From Microaerobacter geothermalis (GTDB lineage: Bacteria > Bacillota > Bacilli > DSM-22679), in contig NZ_JAKIHL010000021.1 of the NCBI RefSeq assembly GCF_021608135.1, forward strand, positions 1 through 51,384: DNA of 51,384 nt, read 5' to 3'. Both the position numbers and the translations under genes were made by a program. The notes beneath the pieces are model-generated. The model was not told the origin of the DNA, ran no database searches, and saw only the letters and a program-made list of their open reading frames with translations. Positions 23,003 through 32,753 of the stretch are shown one piece after another; within the stretch, counting starts at the first letter, position 1; each line of letters begins with the position of its first letter.

Positions 23003-24694
23003 TTACTTTTCGATCCACCACTTATGGGGCTGATAAATCTGAGATTTTGGGTGGAAGGTATATCCCTTAAATCCAACTGGGAAGGCACGATTTCCAATAG
23101 GATAGTAAAGGAAAGTATAAGGTTGTTCCTCTGAAATAGCTGCTTGAATCTCACCTAGTACCTTTTTCCGTTCGGCCTGATCCAGAATTTTTGTATTCTT
23201 CTCCATTAATTTGTCCAGATCTGGACGGTTGAATGATACAAAGTTAAATCCTTCTTCAATCTCTTTCGAATGCCAAAGATCGGTTGGGTCAGGATAGGTG
23301 GAAAGGCTCCAGCCCAAGATGATCGCATCAAATTTCTTAGGCATGACATAGTCGTTGATAAATGCACTCCATTCCATCAAGCGTGGCTTTGCCTCAACCC
23401 CTACTTCCTTCAACTGCTGTTGAGCAATTTGGGCAATCATCTCACGGGATTTATTCCCTTGGTTTGTCATAAGTTCGAATGAGAACTTTTTTCCGTCCTT
23501 TTCTCGAATACCGTCACCATCCGTATCTTTCCAGCCTGCCTCTTCTAAAAGTTGCTTTGCTTTTTCCACATCATATTTGAACTTTGGTACATCCGGATTA
23601 TAAGCCCAACTTAATGGACTTTCGGGAGTATGGGCTACCTCCCCTTGCCCATTAAGGACAGCATCAATAATTGCTTCCCTATCAAATGCATAAGTTAATG
23701 CTTGTCGTACTTTTTTATCCGCAAACAACGGATTAGCACCATTCCATCCAATATAGGTATAGGCAAGATCAAGACCACTAAATACCTGAATCTTTCCTTG
23801 CTCCTTCATTTTATTCCAGGTGTTAAATTCTGAGGCCGGGAGTTGACTCATCACATTAATCTCTCCCGATTGCAACTGAGCTAATAACGCATTTTGATCA
23901 GGAACAATTTTCCAAGTTATTGAATCTAAATAGGGTTTTCCTTCAAAATAATCGTCAAAACGTACTACTTTTACATATTCCCCTTCTACCCATTTGTCAA
24001 ATTTAAATGGCCCAGTACCAATAGGGGATTTCGTATTAAATTCATTCTTTTCCAGCTCCTTCACCGGAACATCAGCAAGAATATGTTTGGGTAAGATTGG
24101 ATAGCCTGGTACACGTTGTACAAAGTCAGCATCTACTTCTTTAATTTTGATTTGCACGGTATATTTGTCCAATGCGACTATACTTTCCACATTTTCAAAA
24201 TCTGATTTACGGACGCTGACAAAGTCATCACTTAGGGGAAGAGTATAAGTGAATACCACATCGTCAGCAGTTAATTCTTCTCCATCATGCCACTTTACTC
24301 CTTGCTTTAGCTTAAACGTCCAAGTAAGACCATCATCTGTTATCTCCCAACTTTCTGCCAAATCGCCCATTGGTTCTAATTTCTCATTAACAGATGTCAA
24401 TGAATTAAACATAGCAGCAATAATATCTCCGCTGGCTGTGTCACTAGCATAGAGAGCATTAAACGTGGTCGGCGCACCAATTGAACCAATAATTAAATCT
24501 CCCCCATACACAGGCTCCTGTTCAGCAGGTTTTTCGGCTCCTTTTGAGCTAGATCCGGTTGTTGTATCTGAAGCTGAACCTGTCGCATTTGAATTACTCT
24601 TCGGCTGATTAGTCTCTTCTGAAGATGAACAAGCTGTTAAGAGAATTGAAAACAACAAAATCCCAAATACCAAAACGTATCTTCTTAACTTCAT
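23003..24694 (-). CDS. oppA: Oligopeptide-binding lipoprotein, operon 2
   Basis: A 563-aa family 5 solute-binding lipoprotein. Signal peptide MKLRRYVLVFGILLFSILLTACSSS with lipobox LTAC; a Ser/Thr/Lys linker follows, then GGDLIIGSIGAPTTFNALYASDTASG and WTFKLKQGVKWHDGEELTADDV, typical of AppA/DppE-type binding proteins. It delivers peptides to OppBC. Start ATG 24694 with GGGGGAAC and AAAGGG upstream. In the ancestral operon it would follow oppF directly; an insertion sequence now separates them, so its transcription may depend on a new promoter in 24695-24850. Confidence 0.93.
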   Translation of the reverse strand: MKLRRYVLVFGILLFSILLTACSSSEETNQPKSNSNATGSASDTTTGSSSKGAEKPAEQEPVYGGDLIIGSIGAPTTFNALYASDTASGDIIAAMFNSLTSVNEKLEPMGDLAESWEITDDGLTWTFKLKQGVKWHDGEELTADDVVFTYTLPLSDDFVSVRKSDFENVESIVALDKYTVQIKIKEVDADFVQRVPGYPILPKHILADVPVKELEKNEFNTKSPIGTGPFKFDKWVEGEYVKVVRFDDYFEGKPYLDSITWKIVPDQNALLAQLQSGEINVMSQLPASEFNTWNKMKEQGKIQVFSGLDLAYTYIGWNGANPLFADKKVRQALTYAFDREAIIDAVLNGQGEVAHTPESPLSWAYNPDVPKFKYDVEKAKQLLEEAGWKDTDGDGIREKDGKKFSFELMTNQGNKSREMIAQIAQQQLKEVGVEAKPRLMEWSAFINDYVMPKKFDAIILGWSLSTYPDPTDLWHSKEIEEGFNFVSFNRPDLDKLMEKNTKILDQAERKKVLGEIQAAISEEQPYTFLYYPIGNRAFPVGFKGYTFHPKSQIYQPHKWWIEK

Positions 24695-24800
24695 CCCTTT
24701 ACGTTCCCCCTTTTTTAATTACTCCAGAATTTTTTGAATGAAAAAACAAAAATTCACCTCCCGTATTTATTATAAGACTCTCGGAAATTCATTCCCGTTG

Positions 24801-24834
24801 TAGACTCTAGCTTTTCAGCCAGGGTCTTTTTTTG
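24801..24834 (+). terminator. Terminator-like hairpin at the left flank of the insertion sequence
   Basis: GACTCT pairs with AGGGTC (one G-U) around a 12-base loop and is followed by seven T on the plus strand. It points into the insertion sequence; it may have been carried in or belonged to a lost neighbour. Confidence 0.5.
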
Positions 24835-24852
24835 TTTCACCCCCAAAACAGA

Positions 24853-26235
24853 GATGTGAACAAACTTTCCTATTGACATTTTCAAAAACGCCCAACAATC
24901 GCCGAGGAGGCATTTTTTACTGCCTATCTCTCTTAAAGAATTGGGGTCTTACACTACTGCAGCAGTTTTACAGCGATTTAATTTTCTGGATCACTCCCGT
25001 CGATTTATCCGCGACCGCTTCCTTGATGCGCTCAAGTTACTCCCCGAAAACCAAAGGCCGGAAACCTCGCGACCCTGCAGACATGTTGCGCAGCTTGCTC
25101 ATCATGACCAAGCTGGGGATGAGCGTTGATGACTGGGTTCGTGCGCTTCGCACCATGCCTGTTTATGCCATCCTCAGCGGCTTCACCCCTGACGATACGC
25201 CCGGCGTCGGCACGTTCTATGACTTCTTCCGAAGGCTTTGGAAGGCATCCTCTCCCCATAAGACAGGACGCTTGAAACGCCGCTTGAAAAAACCGCGAAA
25301 GAAAGGTAAGAAGAACGAGAAGCAAGAACCCAAAAATCCGAAGATTACACAGAAGCTCGTCTCCCGCATCCTGCCCGAGGGCAAGATCCATTACACGTCC
25401 AAAGAACATGATCTGTTGCAACACCTGTTCCAGACGTTGTTCGTCCTGCCTTCTGCGGCAAAAGGGTTGATTGGCGACACCCGTCACTTTCGTGTCATTG
25501 GCGATGGCTCCCCGGTAGCAACCGGAGATCGTTCTTACGGAAAGTTCCTCTGCGACTGCCGCAAGACAGGCAACTGGCAGTGTGTCTGCAAACGCCAATT
25601 TTTCGATCCCGATGCCGACTGGGGATGGGACAGTTACCGCGAAAGATATTACTACGGCAGAACACTGTATATGTTCTGCGCGGCGGATAGCCCATACGAT
25701 CTGCCGGTCTATCCCCGATTGTTCCGTGCCAGCCACAATGACACGGTGTCCTGGATTTGCGGATACCGCGAACTTCGTCACTGGTTTCCGGATTAGAAAG
25801 TGGGAGTGTCCTCATCCCTGTTCGGAATCAGAGTACGGACGAACCGTGTACACTTCCACAAAAGATAATCCGCGTTTCTTTCCGCGCATTCGTCGCGATA
25901 GCAAAGAATGGGCGGAACGCTATGCGCTGCGAACCGGAGTAGAACGATGCATCAAGCGTCAGAAGATCGATTACAAGTTGGAATCCTCCCGCGGCCGCAG
26001 CTCCCGGCATTGGAACATCCGGGCCTATCTCATTGCCATGTTTCAGCACACGGATGCATGGCCCGAATAAGCGAAGAAGCAAAACCAGCTTACGTCCGTT
26101 GCGGAATGGCTAAAAACCACAGCCTCCTTGGCCGTGTAGCTTATTTCTGAATACATACTTTTTTAAAAACCGATAAACTTCGGTGTTTTTGACATGCACA
26201 TTTTTGAAAACAGCTTTCATATTTGCCTTCACATC
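24853..26235 (+). mobile_element. Decayed insertion sequence between oppF and oppA
   Basis: About 1.38 kb, clearly higher in G+C than its AT-rich neighbours. It contains a broken transposase. The likely ends share an inverted pattern: GATGTGAA at 24853-24860 then 18 bp then TTTTCAAAAACG on the left, and the complement of ATGTTTTTGAAAAC-like sequence (26201-26212) then 17 bp then TTCACATC at 26228-26235 on the right. I could not identify a clean target-site duplication, so the exact ends are approximate. Confidence 0.65.
24873..26070 (+). pseudogene. DDE transposase, frameshifted and internally deleted
   Basis: The first frame (24873-25796) gives a transposase N-terminal half: GRKPRDPADMLRSLLIMTKL, SGFTPDDTPGVGTFYDFF, a catalytic-Asp-like GDGSPVATGDRSYG and YRERYYYGRTLYMF. 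It ends at a stop after HWFPD. The matching C-terminal part continues in another frame up to 26070 (SEYGRTVYTSTKDNPRFF, ERCIKRQKIDYKLESSRGRS). Members I know of have a further central stretch between these parts, so roughly 100 residues look deleted as well as the frame lost. The element should be immobile on its own. Family name not certain (IS4/IS1182-like DDE). Confidence 0.75.
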
Positions 26236-26351
26236 GACATTTTTGCCTCATTCACCCCTCATTCGGACTCAGAACGATCGCTTTATTCCGAGCCACTATT
26301 TATGATTAAAAACAAGATAAAAGTGATCTTGCTTATTAAGCAAATAGCGTT

Positions 26352-27314
26352 TTATACGTATAGATGGCAGGCAACAAAATGTTCCTCATCCTTTAAAAAC
26401 ATTTTTGGAAGTTCTATTTTGCAACGCTCATGGACTTTAGGACATCTTGGATGAAATGAACATCCAGAAGGCGGATTGGCTGGGCTTGGTATATCGCCAG
26501 TCAATATAATCCTTTCCCTTTTTGCTCTTGGTTTTGGAACTGGTACAGCGGACAACAGGGCTTGTGTATAGGGATGTGCCGGATTTTGGTACAGGTTTTT
26601 TTTCGGTGCCAATTCCACGATCTTCCCCAAATACATCACACCGACATGATCACTAATATGCTTTACGACACTTAAATCATGGGAAATAAACAAATAGGTT
26701 AATTTGAACTCTTTTTGTAAATCCTGTAACAGATTAATGATTTGTGATTGAATAGAAACATCCAATGCCGAAACAGGTTCATCAGCAATAATTAATTTAG
26801 GTTGTAAAGCAAGTGCCCGGGCTATACCGATACGTTGACGTTGACCTCCTGAAAATTCATGGGGATATAAATCCGCATAGGAAGGTTTTAAGCCAACAAC
26901 TTCAAGTAGATGGTACATTTTTTCTTCTTGCTCTTTTTTCCCTCCAATGTGATGTACCTTCAACGGTTCTTTTATCATCTCTCCAATCGTCATTCTTGGA
27001 TTAAGAGAAGCAAAGGGGTCTTGAAAAACCATTTGCATCTCCCTTTTTAATTGTTTTTGTTTTGTCTTTTGTTTAGTTATGTTTATTCCATTAAATAAAA
27101 TTTCGCCCTCTGAGGGTTCATACAATTGAAGTATTGTTCTCCCAACCGTACTTTTACCACAACCGGATTCCCCAACTAACCCCAAAGTTTCACCTTCACG
27201 TATTGAAAAGCTGACACCATCAACAGCTTTTATTAGCCCTACTGTACGTTGCATAAATCCTGACTTAACAGGAAAATATTTTTTAAGCCTCCTGACTTCT
27301 AACAGATTTCTCAT
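26352..27314 (-). CDS. oppF: Oligopeptide ABC transporter ATP-binding protein OppF, operon 2
   Basis: A 320-aa ABC ATPase: Walker [14 protein letters not shown], signature EFSGGQRQR, Walker [15 protein letters not shown]-loop ISHDLSVV, and C-terminal Cys pattern [17 protein letters not shown]. The [20 protein letters not shown] and [13 protein letters not shown] segments are OppF/AppF-type. Its ATG overlaps the oppD stop as TAATG, so the two are coupled and should form the D-F ATPase pair. It is the only OppF in the window, and could serve operon 1 as well. The insertion sequence begins about 117 bp downstream of its stop. Confidence 0.94.
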   Translation of the reverse strand: MRNLLEVRRLKKYFPVKSGFMQRTVGLIKAVDGVSFSIREGETLGLVGESGCGKSTVGRTILQLYEPSEGEILFNGINITKQKTKQKQLKREMQMVFQDPFASLNPRMTIGEMIKEPLKVHHIGGKKEQEEKMYHLLEVVGLKPSYADLYPHEFSGGQRQRIGIARALALQPKLIIADEPVSALDVSIQSQIINLLQDLQKEFKLTYLFISHDLSVVKHISDHVGVMYLGKIVELAPKKNLYQNPAHPYTQALLSAVPVPKPRAKRERIILTGDIPSPANPPSGCSFHPRCPKVHERCKIELPKMFLKDEEHFVACHLYV

Positions 27315-28294
27315 TAGCTAAACACCTTCTTTGCCAAAAAACACCTTACCCTGTGGTTAGGACGTATAGTCTCCAAGGGAGGAACCGATACCCAACAGAA
27401 CTTTTCCTGCCATTCACATCGCGGTGCAAAAGAACAACCATTCAGGAATTGATCCCCAGTAGGTACTGTCCCTTTAATAAAATTTAGCCGCTCTGTGTCA
27501 TCTTCTAAGTTTGGTACCGATTTCATGAGACCAATCGTGTAGGGGTGAGAGGTATAACTATAAATATCCTCTACGTTAGCTTCTTCTACGACTTTACCGG
27601 CATACATAACGGCAACACGGTCTGCTAATTCAGCAACTACACCTAAATCGTGACTAATTAAAAGAATTGAAGTATTCATTTTTTCCTTTATCTTTTTAAG
27701 CACTTCAATGATTTGAGCTTGAATGGTAACGTCTAAGGCAGTGGTAGGTTCATCAGCAATAATTAGTTTAGGATTACAGGCAAGAGCCATTGCAATCATC
27801 ACCCGCTGCCGCATCCCCCCAGATAACTGATGAGGATATTCATCAACCATTTCCTCCGCCCTTGGCAGTCCTACTTCTTTTAATAATTGAATCGTTCGCT
27901 GACGGGCATCCTTTCTATTCATATTCAAATGATATCGAAGAGATTCTGAGATTTGTTCTCCAATACGAAGGACCGGATTAAGAGAGGTCATAGGCTCTTG
28001 AAATATCATTGAAATCTCATTGCCACGTATAACATTCATCTCTTCATCAGATAATTGGGACAATTCTTTTCCTTGAAAAATAATAAAGCCATTTTCCACC
28101 CTTCCAGGAGGAGGGACTAATCCCATAATTGAAAGGGAGGTTACCGTTTTCCCACAGCCTGATTCACCTACTAATGCCAATACTTCTCTTTTTTGAATTG
28201 ACAGGTTCACTCCATCCACGGCTGGAATTACCTTATTATCATCACAGTAGAAATAAATTTTAAGATCCTTGATGGATAATAAAGGCTCTTGCAC
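27314..28294 (-). CDS. oppD: Oligopeptide ABC transporter ATP-binding protein OppD, operon 2
   Basis: A 326-aa ABC ATPase: Walker [14 protein letters not shown], signature QLSGGMRQR, Walker [15 protein letters not shown]-loop ISHDLGVV, and the OppD C-terminal cysteines [15 protein letters not shown]. Start GTG 28294, 6 bases after AAGGAGGG. First gene of operon 2 (D-F-A-B-C). This gene order resembles the Bacillus app/opp systems that import signalling peptides; whether this one does is inference. Confidence 0.94.
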   Translation of the reverse strand: MQEPLLSIKDLKIYFYCDDNKVIPAVDGVNLSIQKREVLALVGESGCGKTVTSLSIMGLVPPPGRVENGFIIFQGKELSQLSDEEMNVIRGNEISMIFQEPMTSLNPVLRIGEQISESLRYHLNMNRKDARQRTIQLLKEVGLPRAEEMVDEYPHQLSGGMRQRVMIAMALACNPKLIIADEPTTALDVTIQAQIIEVLKKIKEKMNTSILLISHDLGVVAELADRVAVMYAGKVVEEANVEDIYSYTSHPYTIGLMKSVPNLEDDTERLNFIKGTVPTGDQFLNGCSFAPRCEWQEKFCWVSVPPLETIRPNHRVRCFLAKKVFS

Positions 28295-28307
28295 TGAATG
28301 CCCTCCT

Positions 28308-28354
28308 TGTCGAAAAATGATTAAAATTGTCGTGAAATGTAGATATTTGTCGAA
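28308..28354 (+). promoter_or_regulatory. Three Spo0A-box-like sites at exact 20-bp spacing upstream of oppD (operon 2)
   Basis: TGTCGAA, the Spo0A 0A-box core, occurs at 28308-28314 and 28348-28354, with an imperfect TGTCGTG at 28328-28334. The three starts are exactly 20 bp apart, so all face the same side of the helix. The nearest lies against the oppD ribosome site, which would favour repression or a transcript start inside the array. No unambiguous promoter is seen in 28355-28477, a very AT-rich stretch. Confidence 0.6.
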
Positions 28355-28477
28355 ATCATCATTTTTTTCTAAATTTTAATTCCATGTTAATATTACTAAA
28401 TAATTATTTAAAAGTAAATAATTTCTACCAAAGTTAATATCCTATTACAAAAAAATCTTGTATTTATGAAACACAAA

Positions 28478-28505
28478 AAAATAGCCCTGGTATCAAGGCT
28501 ATTTA
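28478..28505 (-). terminator. Terminator of the TRAP transporter operon
   Basis: On the minus strand AAATAGCC pairs with GGCTATTT around a 10-base loop and is followed by a run of T. Confidence 0.82.
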
Positions 28506-28545
28506 TCAAGGCGATTCTATGCTAAATAGATCTTCCGTATCTTTT

Positions 28546-30645
28546 CTAACTGCTGATTTGTACAACCTCTTTTTGATTTCTCTGTAAAAGATATACGATA
28601 ACTAGCGCGCCAATGCCAATCATATCCGTCCATAAACCTGGGTTAATTAATGTTAATCCGGCAACGAGTAAAATCAGCCGTTCCAGCCAATTACACGACC
28701 TTCGCAAATATCCCATCATGGCTGAACTGACCCCAATCATCCCCAACATGGCGGTAATTAAGGAGAAAATCACCTTTAAAGGAGTAGCTCCAACCAAAAC
28801 CAATTGAGGGGATAACGTAAACATATATGGAATCAAGAATGCGGCAATGGCGATTTTGACCGCAGTCACTCCGGTATCAAAAGGGTTTGACCTTGCAATC
28901 CCTGATCCAGCGTAAGCGGCTAATGCAACCGGTGGAGTAATATCAGCCACAATTCCAAAATAGAACACAAAGAGATGTGCTGCAATCACCGGAACTCCCA
29001 ATTCCAGGAGAGCAGGAGCTGCCATGGTTGCCGTGATGACATAATTTGCTGTCGTTGGTAACCCCATCCCCAAAACAATACTGGCGATCATTGTGAAAAA
29101 GAGGGTTAATAGAAGAATTCCTCCGGCCAAGTCAATAATACCCCCGGCAACTTTTAAACCTAATCCGGTTAATGTAACCACTCCAACGATGATTCCCGCT
29201 GAAGCCACTGCCGCAATCACCGACAGGGCAGACTTGGCCCCCTCCTCAAAAGTATGAAGGATATCTCGAAAATTCATCCGGGTTTCCTTTCTGAAAAGGC
29301 TTACGATAAAGGCTGTTAATATGCCCATATAAGCGGCCTTCATAGGAGATTGACCCGAAACCAAAATTGCAATGATGGCAATCAATGGAAGAAATAAATA
29401 CCCCTTCTTGATGATCAGGTCTTTCAGGTCAGGAAGCTGTTCCTTAGGCAATCCCAAAATCCCCATCCTTTTCGATTCCAAATGGACGGAGATAAAAATT
29501 CCGGTAAAATAAAGGACTGCTGGGATTGCTGCCGCCAAGGCAATTTGACTATATGGCATATTGGTAAATTCAATCATTAAAAAGGCAGCTGCACCCATAA
29601 TGGGTGGCATCAATTGTCCCCCCGTGGAAGCAGAGGCTTCAACCGCAGCAGCAAATTCTGGTCTGTAACCTGCTTTCTTCATTAAAGGAATGGTAAAACT
29701 TCCCGAACCAACCGTATTGGCAACAGAACTTCCTGTCACGGTCCCCTGCATGGCACTTGCCACAACGGCTGCCTTTGCCGGACCCCCAACGGATTTTCCT
29801 GTCAAAGCAAAGGCCAAGTCATTAAAAAATTGTCCTATTCCAGTTTTTCTCAAAACGACACCAAAGAATAAAAACAAATAAATAAACGTAGCAGATATCG
29901 CAATTGGAATCCCCAAAATCCCCTCGGTGCTTAAATAGGAATGGGTAATAATTCTTTCGATACTAAACCCGCGATGGGCCAAAAATCCCGGCATATAGGG
30001 TCCAAGATAAGCATACAGCAAGGCCAGGGAAGCAACCACGACAATAGGAAGTCCCACTGCTCTTCTTGCCGCTTCCAAAACCAACAAAACTCCTAATGCA
30101 GCCACAATGTAATCCTGTGAAATATATGCCCCGGTTCGGAAAATCACTTCTTTGTAAAAGATGACCTGGTAAAATCCAACCCCAACTCCCATAAAAGCAA
30201 GAAGACCATCATACCAAGGAATTCCCCACTTCGATTTTCCAGAAGCTATTCGGCTGATCAAAAATAAAGTAACGAATACAAGAACAGCAAACAGCGTTGG
30301 CAGATTGATTTGTTCTGAAATATAGAAATAAAAAGATATCAATATATACCCAATCGACAATAAAATGGAGAACCAAGGCAGTTTTCGATGCGCATCTCCT
30401 TTATGACTTGGATACAAAAGAAAAATTAGCCCTAATCCTAATCCAAGATGAAATCCCCTTTGTTGTTGGGATGGAAGAGTACCAAAAATGGCAGTATATA
30501 ATTGGAAAGCAGTTAAGCTGATCGCCAGAAAACTGACGATGAATGCCCACTTCCCGATTTTTTTGCGAAACGCATGTTCCTTGTCGTATTTCTCCAATAG
30601 TTCTTCTTCGTTGAGAACTTCCTCCACTGCAAGATTCTTATTCAA
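28546..30645 (-). CDS. TRAP transporter fused permease (TAXI type, DctQM fusion)
   Basis: About 699 aa with many hydrophobic spans and TRAP large-permease motifs: GSVVANTVGSGSFTIPLMKKAGY-like region (AMQGTVTGSSVANTVGSG), GGQLMPPIMGAAAF and GMGLPTTANYVITA. The N-terminal ~180 residues stand for the small-permease half fused to it. It uses an ion gradient to import substrates bound by the TAXI protein, usually carboxylates or amino acids. The start is most likely TTG 30645, right after GAGGAGGGAGG; an in-frame GTG at 30663 lacks a site. It slightly follows the DUF1850 gene. Substrate unknown. Confidence 0.92.
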   Translation of the reverse strand: MNKNLAVEEVLNEEELLEKYDKEHAFRKKIGKWAFIVSFLAISLTAFQLYTAIFGTLPSQQQRGFHLGLGLGLIFLLYPSHKGDAHRKLPWFSILLSIGYILISFYFYISEQINLPTLFAVLVFVTLFLISRIASGKSKWGIPWYDGLLAFMGVGVGFYQVIFYKEVIFRTGAYISQDYIVAALGVLLVLEAARRAVGLPIVVVASLALLYAYLGPYMPGFLAHRGFSIERIITHSYLSTEGILGIPIAISATFIYLFLFFGVVLRKTGIGQFFNDLAFALTGKSVGGPAKAAVVASAMQGTVTGSSVANTVGSGSFTIPLMKKAGYRPEFAAAVEASASTGGQLMPPIMGAAAFLMIEFTNMPYSQIALAAAIPAVLYFTGIFISVHLESKRMGILGLPKEQLPDLKDLIIKKGYLFLPLIAIIAILVSGQSPMKAAYMGILTAFIVSLFRKETRMNFRDILHTFEEGAKSALSVIAAVASAGIIVGVVTLTGLGLKVAGGIIDLAGGILLLTLFFTMIASIVLGMGLPTTANYVITATMAAPALLELGVPVIAAHLFVFYFGIVADITPPVALAAYAGSGIARSNPFDTGVTAVKIAIAAFLIPYMFTLSPQLVLVGATPLKVIFSLITAMLGMIGVSSAMMGYLRRSCNWLERLILLVAGLTLINPGLWTDMIGIGALVIVYLLQRNQKEVVQISS

Positions 30646-30659
30646 TTCTTCCTCCCTCC

Positions 30660-31205
30660 TCACTGATACGGTTGTACCCTCATCTTGACATAAGTCCCTC
30701 CCGGGACGATATCTTGGAAAGAAAGCCTTGATCCATCTGAAAAAAACAGTTGATGATTCGCTATTACCTGACCTACTCGCAAAGGTATCGCATCAAATAC
30801 TCGATTCTCATATACTACACGATAGTATCCTTCTTCCGAAATAAATGAGGTGGTTTCTTCCGCTAATTTTTCCGGTCCAACAGGCAAATTGGCACCAAAG
30901 GAGTCATACCTCATCTCCTTCATCGCCAAGGTATTGGCATCCTTTACATAAAACACCTCTTCTACCGGCTGATTGGTGACGGAATGAATGTAGTTTAATT
31001 TAAAAGATTCACCGATTTTCATCGTCTTCGAGAAAACAATGTTCTTGGTTTTGGCATCCTCTATGACAAATTTAACCAAAAATGTCCTCTGATAAAAAAA
31101 CAAACTAATTCCTAAAGCAATCATAAGAAAAAAAAGGACGAATAGTCCAATAAACCAAGGAGATTGAGCACCCCTAAGGGCACTCAATCCTTTCTGTTGA
31201 ACCAC
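30660..31205 (-). CDS. DUF1850 protein of the TAXI-TRAP operon
   Basis: A 181-aa protein with an N-terminal membrane span (WFIGLFVLFFLMIALGISLFF) and an extracytoplasmic domain with the DUF1850 hallmarks SFKLNYIHSVTNQPVEEVFYV, MRYDSFGANLP and LRVGQVIANHQLFF. DUF1850 genes normally sit between a TAXI binding protein and the fused permease, as here; role unknown but presumably accessory to transport. GTG 31205 immediately follows the TAXI stop. Confidence 0.88.
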   Translation of the reverse strand: MVQQKGLSALRGAQSPWFIGLFVLFFLMIALGISLFFYQRTFLVKFVIEDAKTKNIVFSKTMKIGESFKLNYIHSVTNQPVEEVFYVKDANTLAMKEMRYDSFGANLPVGPEKLAEETTSFISEEGYYRVVYENRVFDAIPLRVGQVIANHQLFFSDGSRLSFQDIVPGGTYVKMRVQPYQ

Positions 31206-32243
31206 TTATTTCAATCCCTTTTCCTTATAATATTTCTCAGCACCTGGATGAAGGGGCAAGGTAACACCATCTAAAGCGCTATCCAGGTTGATTTGTTCAC
31301 CACGGGCATGCCCCTTGGCTATTTCATCCTTTTTCTCGTACATCAACTTTGTCAAGTTGTATACCACATCTTCAGGCAGATCTTCCAAGGCATACATCAC
31401 TGCTTTTTCCGCTACCGTCTGTACATCCTCAGTTTGTCCCTTATAGGTGTTGGCAGGTATGGTATAAACCGCATAGAAGGGATGATCAGCCTGTAATTTT
31501 TTCAATCCATCTCCAGTGATACTTACAATATTCACATCCTTGGATGTAGCGATATCTTCCACATTACCGGCAGGAACGGCCAGAATGGCAAAAGCGGCAT
31601 CTAATAAACCATCCTTTATCTTTGTTGCTGCATCGGCAAAAGTATCATTAAACGGTTCCACATCAGAAGTACTCATCCCGTAAGCTTGAAGAATCTGCTC
31701 GGCAGCCACGGCAGTACCGCTCCCCGGAGGTCCTAAATTAACCCTTTTTCCTTTCAGATCATTTACGGTCTTAATGCCGCTGTCAGCCGGTGTGATAATC
31801 TGTACTACTTCAGGATAAACGACACCAATGGCACGAACATTCGTGATTGGCTGATCAAATTTTCCTTTTCCATTGTAAGCATCTGCAGCTATGGCATTGA
31901 TCGCCATCGCCAATTCTGTTTCCTTGTTACCAAGAAGTCTCATGTTTTCTACTGAAGCACCTGTTGACTGAACCGTTACGTTTACATTGTCAATGTTTTT
32001 GCTCCAAACGCTGGCAATGGCCCCGCCAAGCGGGTAATAGGTTCCTCCTGTTCCCCCTGTTGCCATGAGAAGTTCAAGGGTTTTTCCCCCTGAAGACTTT
32101 TCTTCTTCAGTTACTTGAGTCCCTTCAGTGGATTTGGCTCCTTCCGTTGATTGACCCCCTGCTTCCTCCTTTTTTCCACACCCAACCAGGGCAATGGAGA
32201 AAATAAGCAGCAGCGAGAACAGCAGAACAAGGTGTCTCTTCAC
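31206..32243 (-). CDS. TAXI family TRAP transporter solute-binding lipoprotein
   Basis: 345 aa. Signal peptide MKRHLVLLFSLLLIFSIALVGCGKK with lipobox LVGC, a Ser/Thr/Glu linker, then the TAXI signature MATGGTGGTYYPLGGAIASVWSK. Further family features are RVNLGPPGSGTAVAAEQIL and ADHPFYAVYTIPANTY. It captures the substrate outside the membrane for the TRAP permease. Start GTG 32243 after AAGGGGG. First gene of the three-gene operon. Confidence 0.94.
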   Translation of the reverse strand: MKRHLVLLFSLLLIFSIALVGCGKKEEAGGQSTEGAKSTEGTQVTEEEKSSGGKTLELLMATGGTGGTYYPLGGAIASVWSKNIDNVNVTVQSTGASVENMRLLGNKETELAMAINAIAADAYNGKGKFDQPITNVRAIGVVYPEVVQIITPADSGIKTVNDLKGKRVNLGPPGSGTAVAAEQILQAYGMSTSDVEPFNDTFADAATKIKDGLLDAAFAILAVPAGNVEDIATSKDVNIVSITGDGLKKLQADHPFYAVYTIPANTYKGQTEDVQTVAEKAVMYALEDLPEDVVYNLTKLMYEKKDEIAKGHARGEQINLDSALDGVTLPLHPGAEKYYKEKGLK

Positions 32244-32451
32244 GAAATCATCCCCCTTATTAAGTATTCATCTTTATGTCAAATCCAATAAGGATTTGCC
32301 ACCTTCTTTCATTTTATTGCATTTTACAATTGGTTAAAAAAGCTGAATTTTCCGCTTTCTACATCATACCATATTTTCCACATCTGAAAAAGAACAAATG
32401 CTCATTGGTTCAAATGCGCATCGGTTTATTTTGGAAGAGTTGCTCGTCATA

Positions 32452-32485
32452 AAAAAGGATCGGGATCAACCCAATCCTTTTATTT
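32452..32485 (-). terminator. Terminator after the CxxxC mini-protein genes
   Basis: AAAGGATTGGG pairs with CCCGATCCTTTTTT around TTGAT on the minus strand, with T-rich flanks on both sides, so it may also work for the plus strand. Confidence 0.75.
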
Positions 32486-32518
32486 TTCATCGTACATCTA
32501 TTACTCTTACATCCAATT

Positions 32519-32716
32519 TTACGCCATTGCAGGCGTTTGAAGCTGCTGTAATGAAAATTGGCATTCTTCAATGCACAAGTCTAAATGATGGGCAGCTTCT
32601 GTCAATGTTGATTTAACCATTTGATTGTTTGTCTGATTTGCCATGCTGCGCAATTGTTGTGAGGTCTGCTGGCACTGCTGGATACATTGTTGAACATCAT
32701 TAATGGCATTCGGCAT
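32519..32716 (-). CDS. CxxxC mini-protein, copy 2 (65 aa)
   Basis: A two-helix small protein with C11-x3-C15 near the start and HH (43-44) followed by C48-x3-C52 near the end. The neighbouring gene encodes a paralogue with the same spacing. Start ATG 32716, seven bases after GAGGTG. CxxxC pairs facing each other across a helical hairpin occur in four-helix copper storage (Csp/DUF326-type) proteins, so Cu(I) or another soft metal is possible, but I do not recognise the family with certainty. It could also be a spore component. Confidence 0.7.
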   Translation of the reverse strand: MPNAINDVQQCIQQCQQTSQQLRSMANQTNNQMVKSTLTEAAHHLDLCIEECQFSLQQLQTPAMA

Positions 32717-32753
32717 TATTACTCACCTCTTTTTAATATTAAAGATTACCTTG

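Noticed and set aside
25032-25781. A long minus-strand open frame inside the insertion sequence
   Set aside because: It is the antisense shadow of the GC-rich transposase gene, with no ribosome site or recognisable domain.
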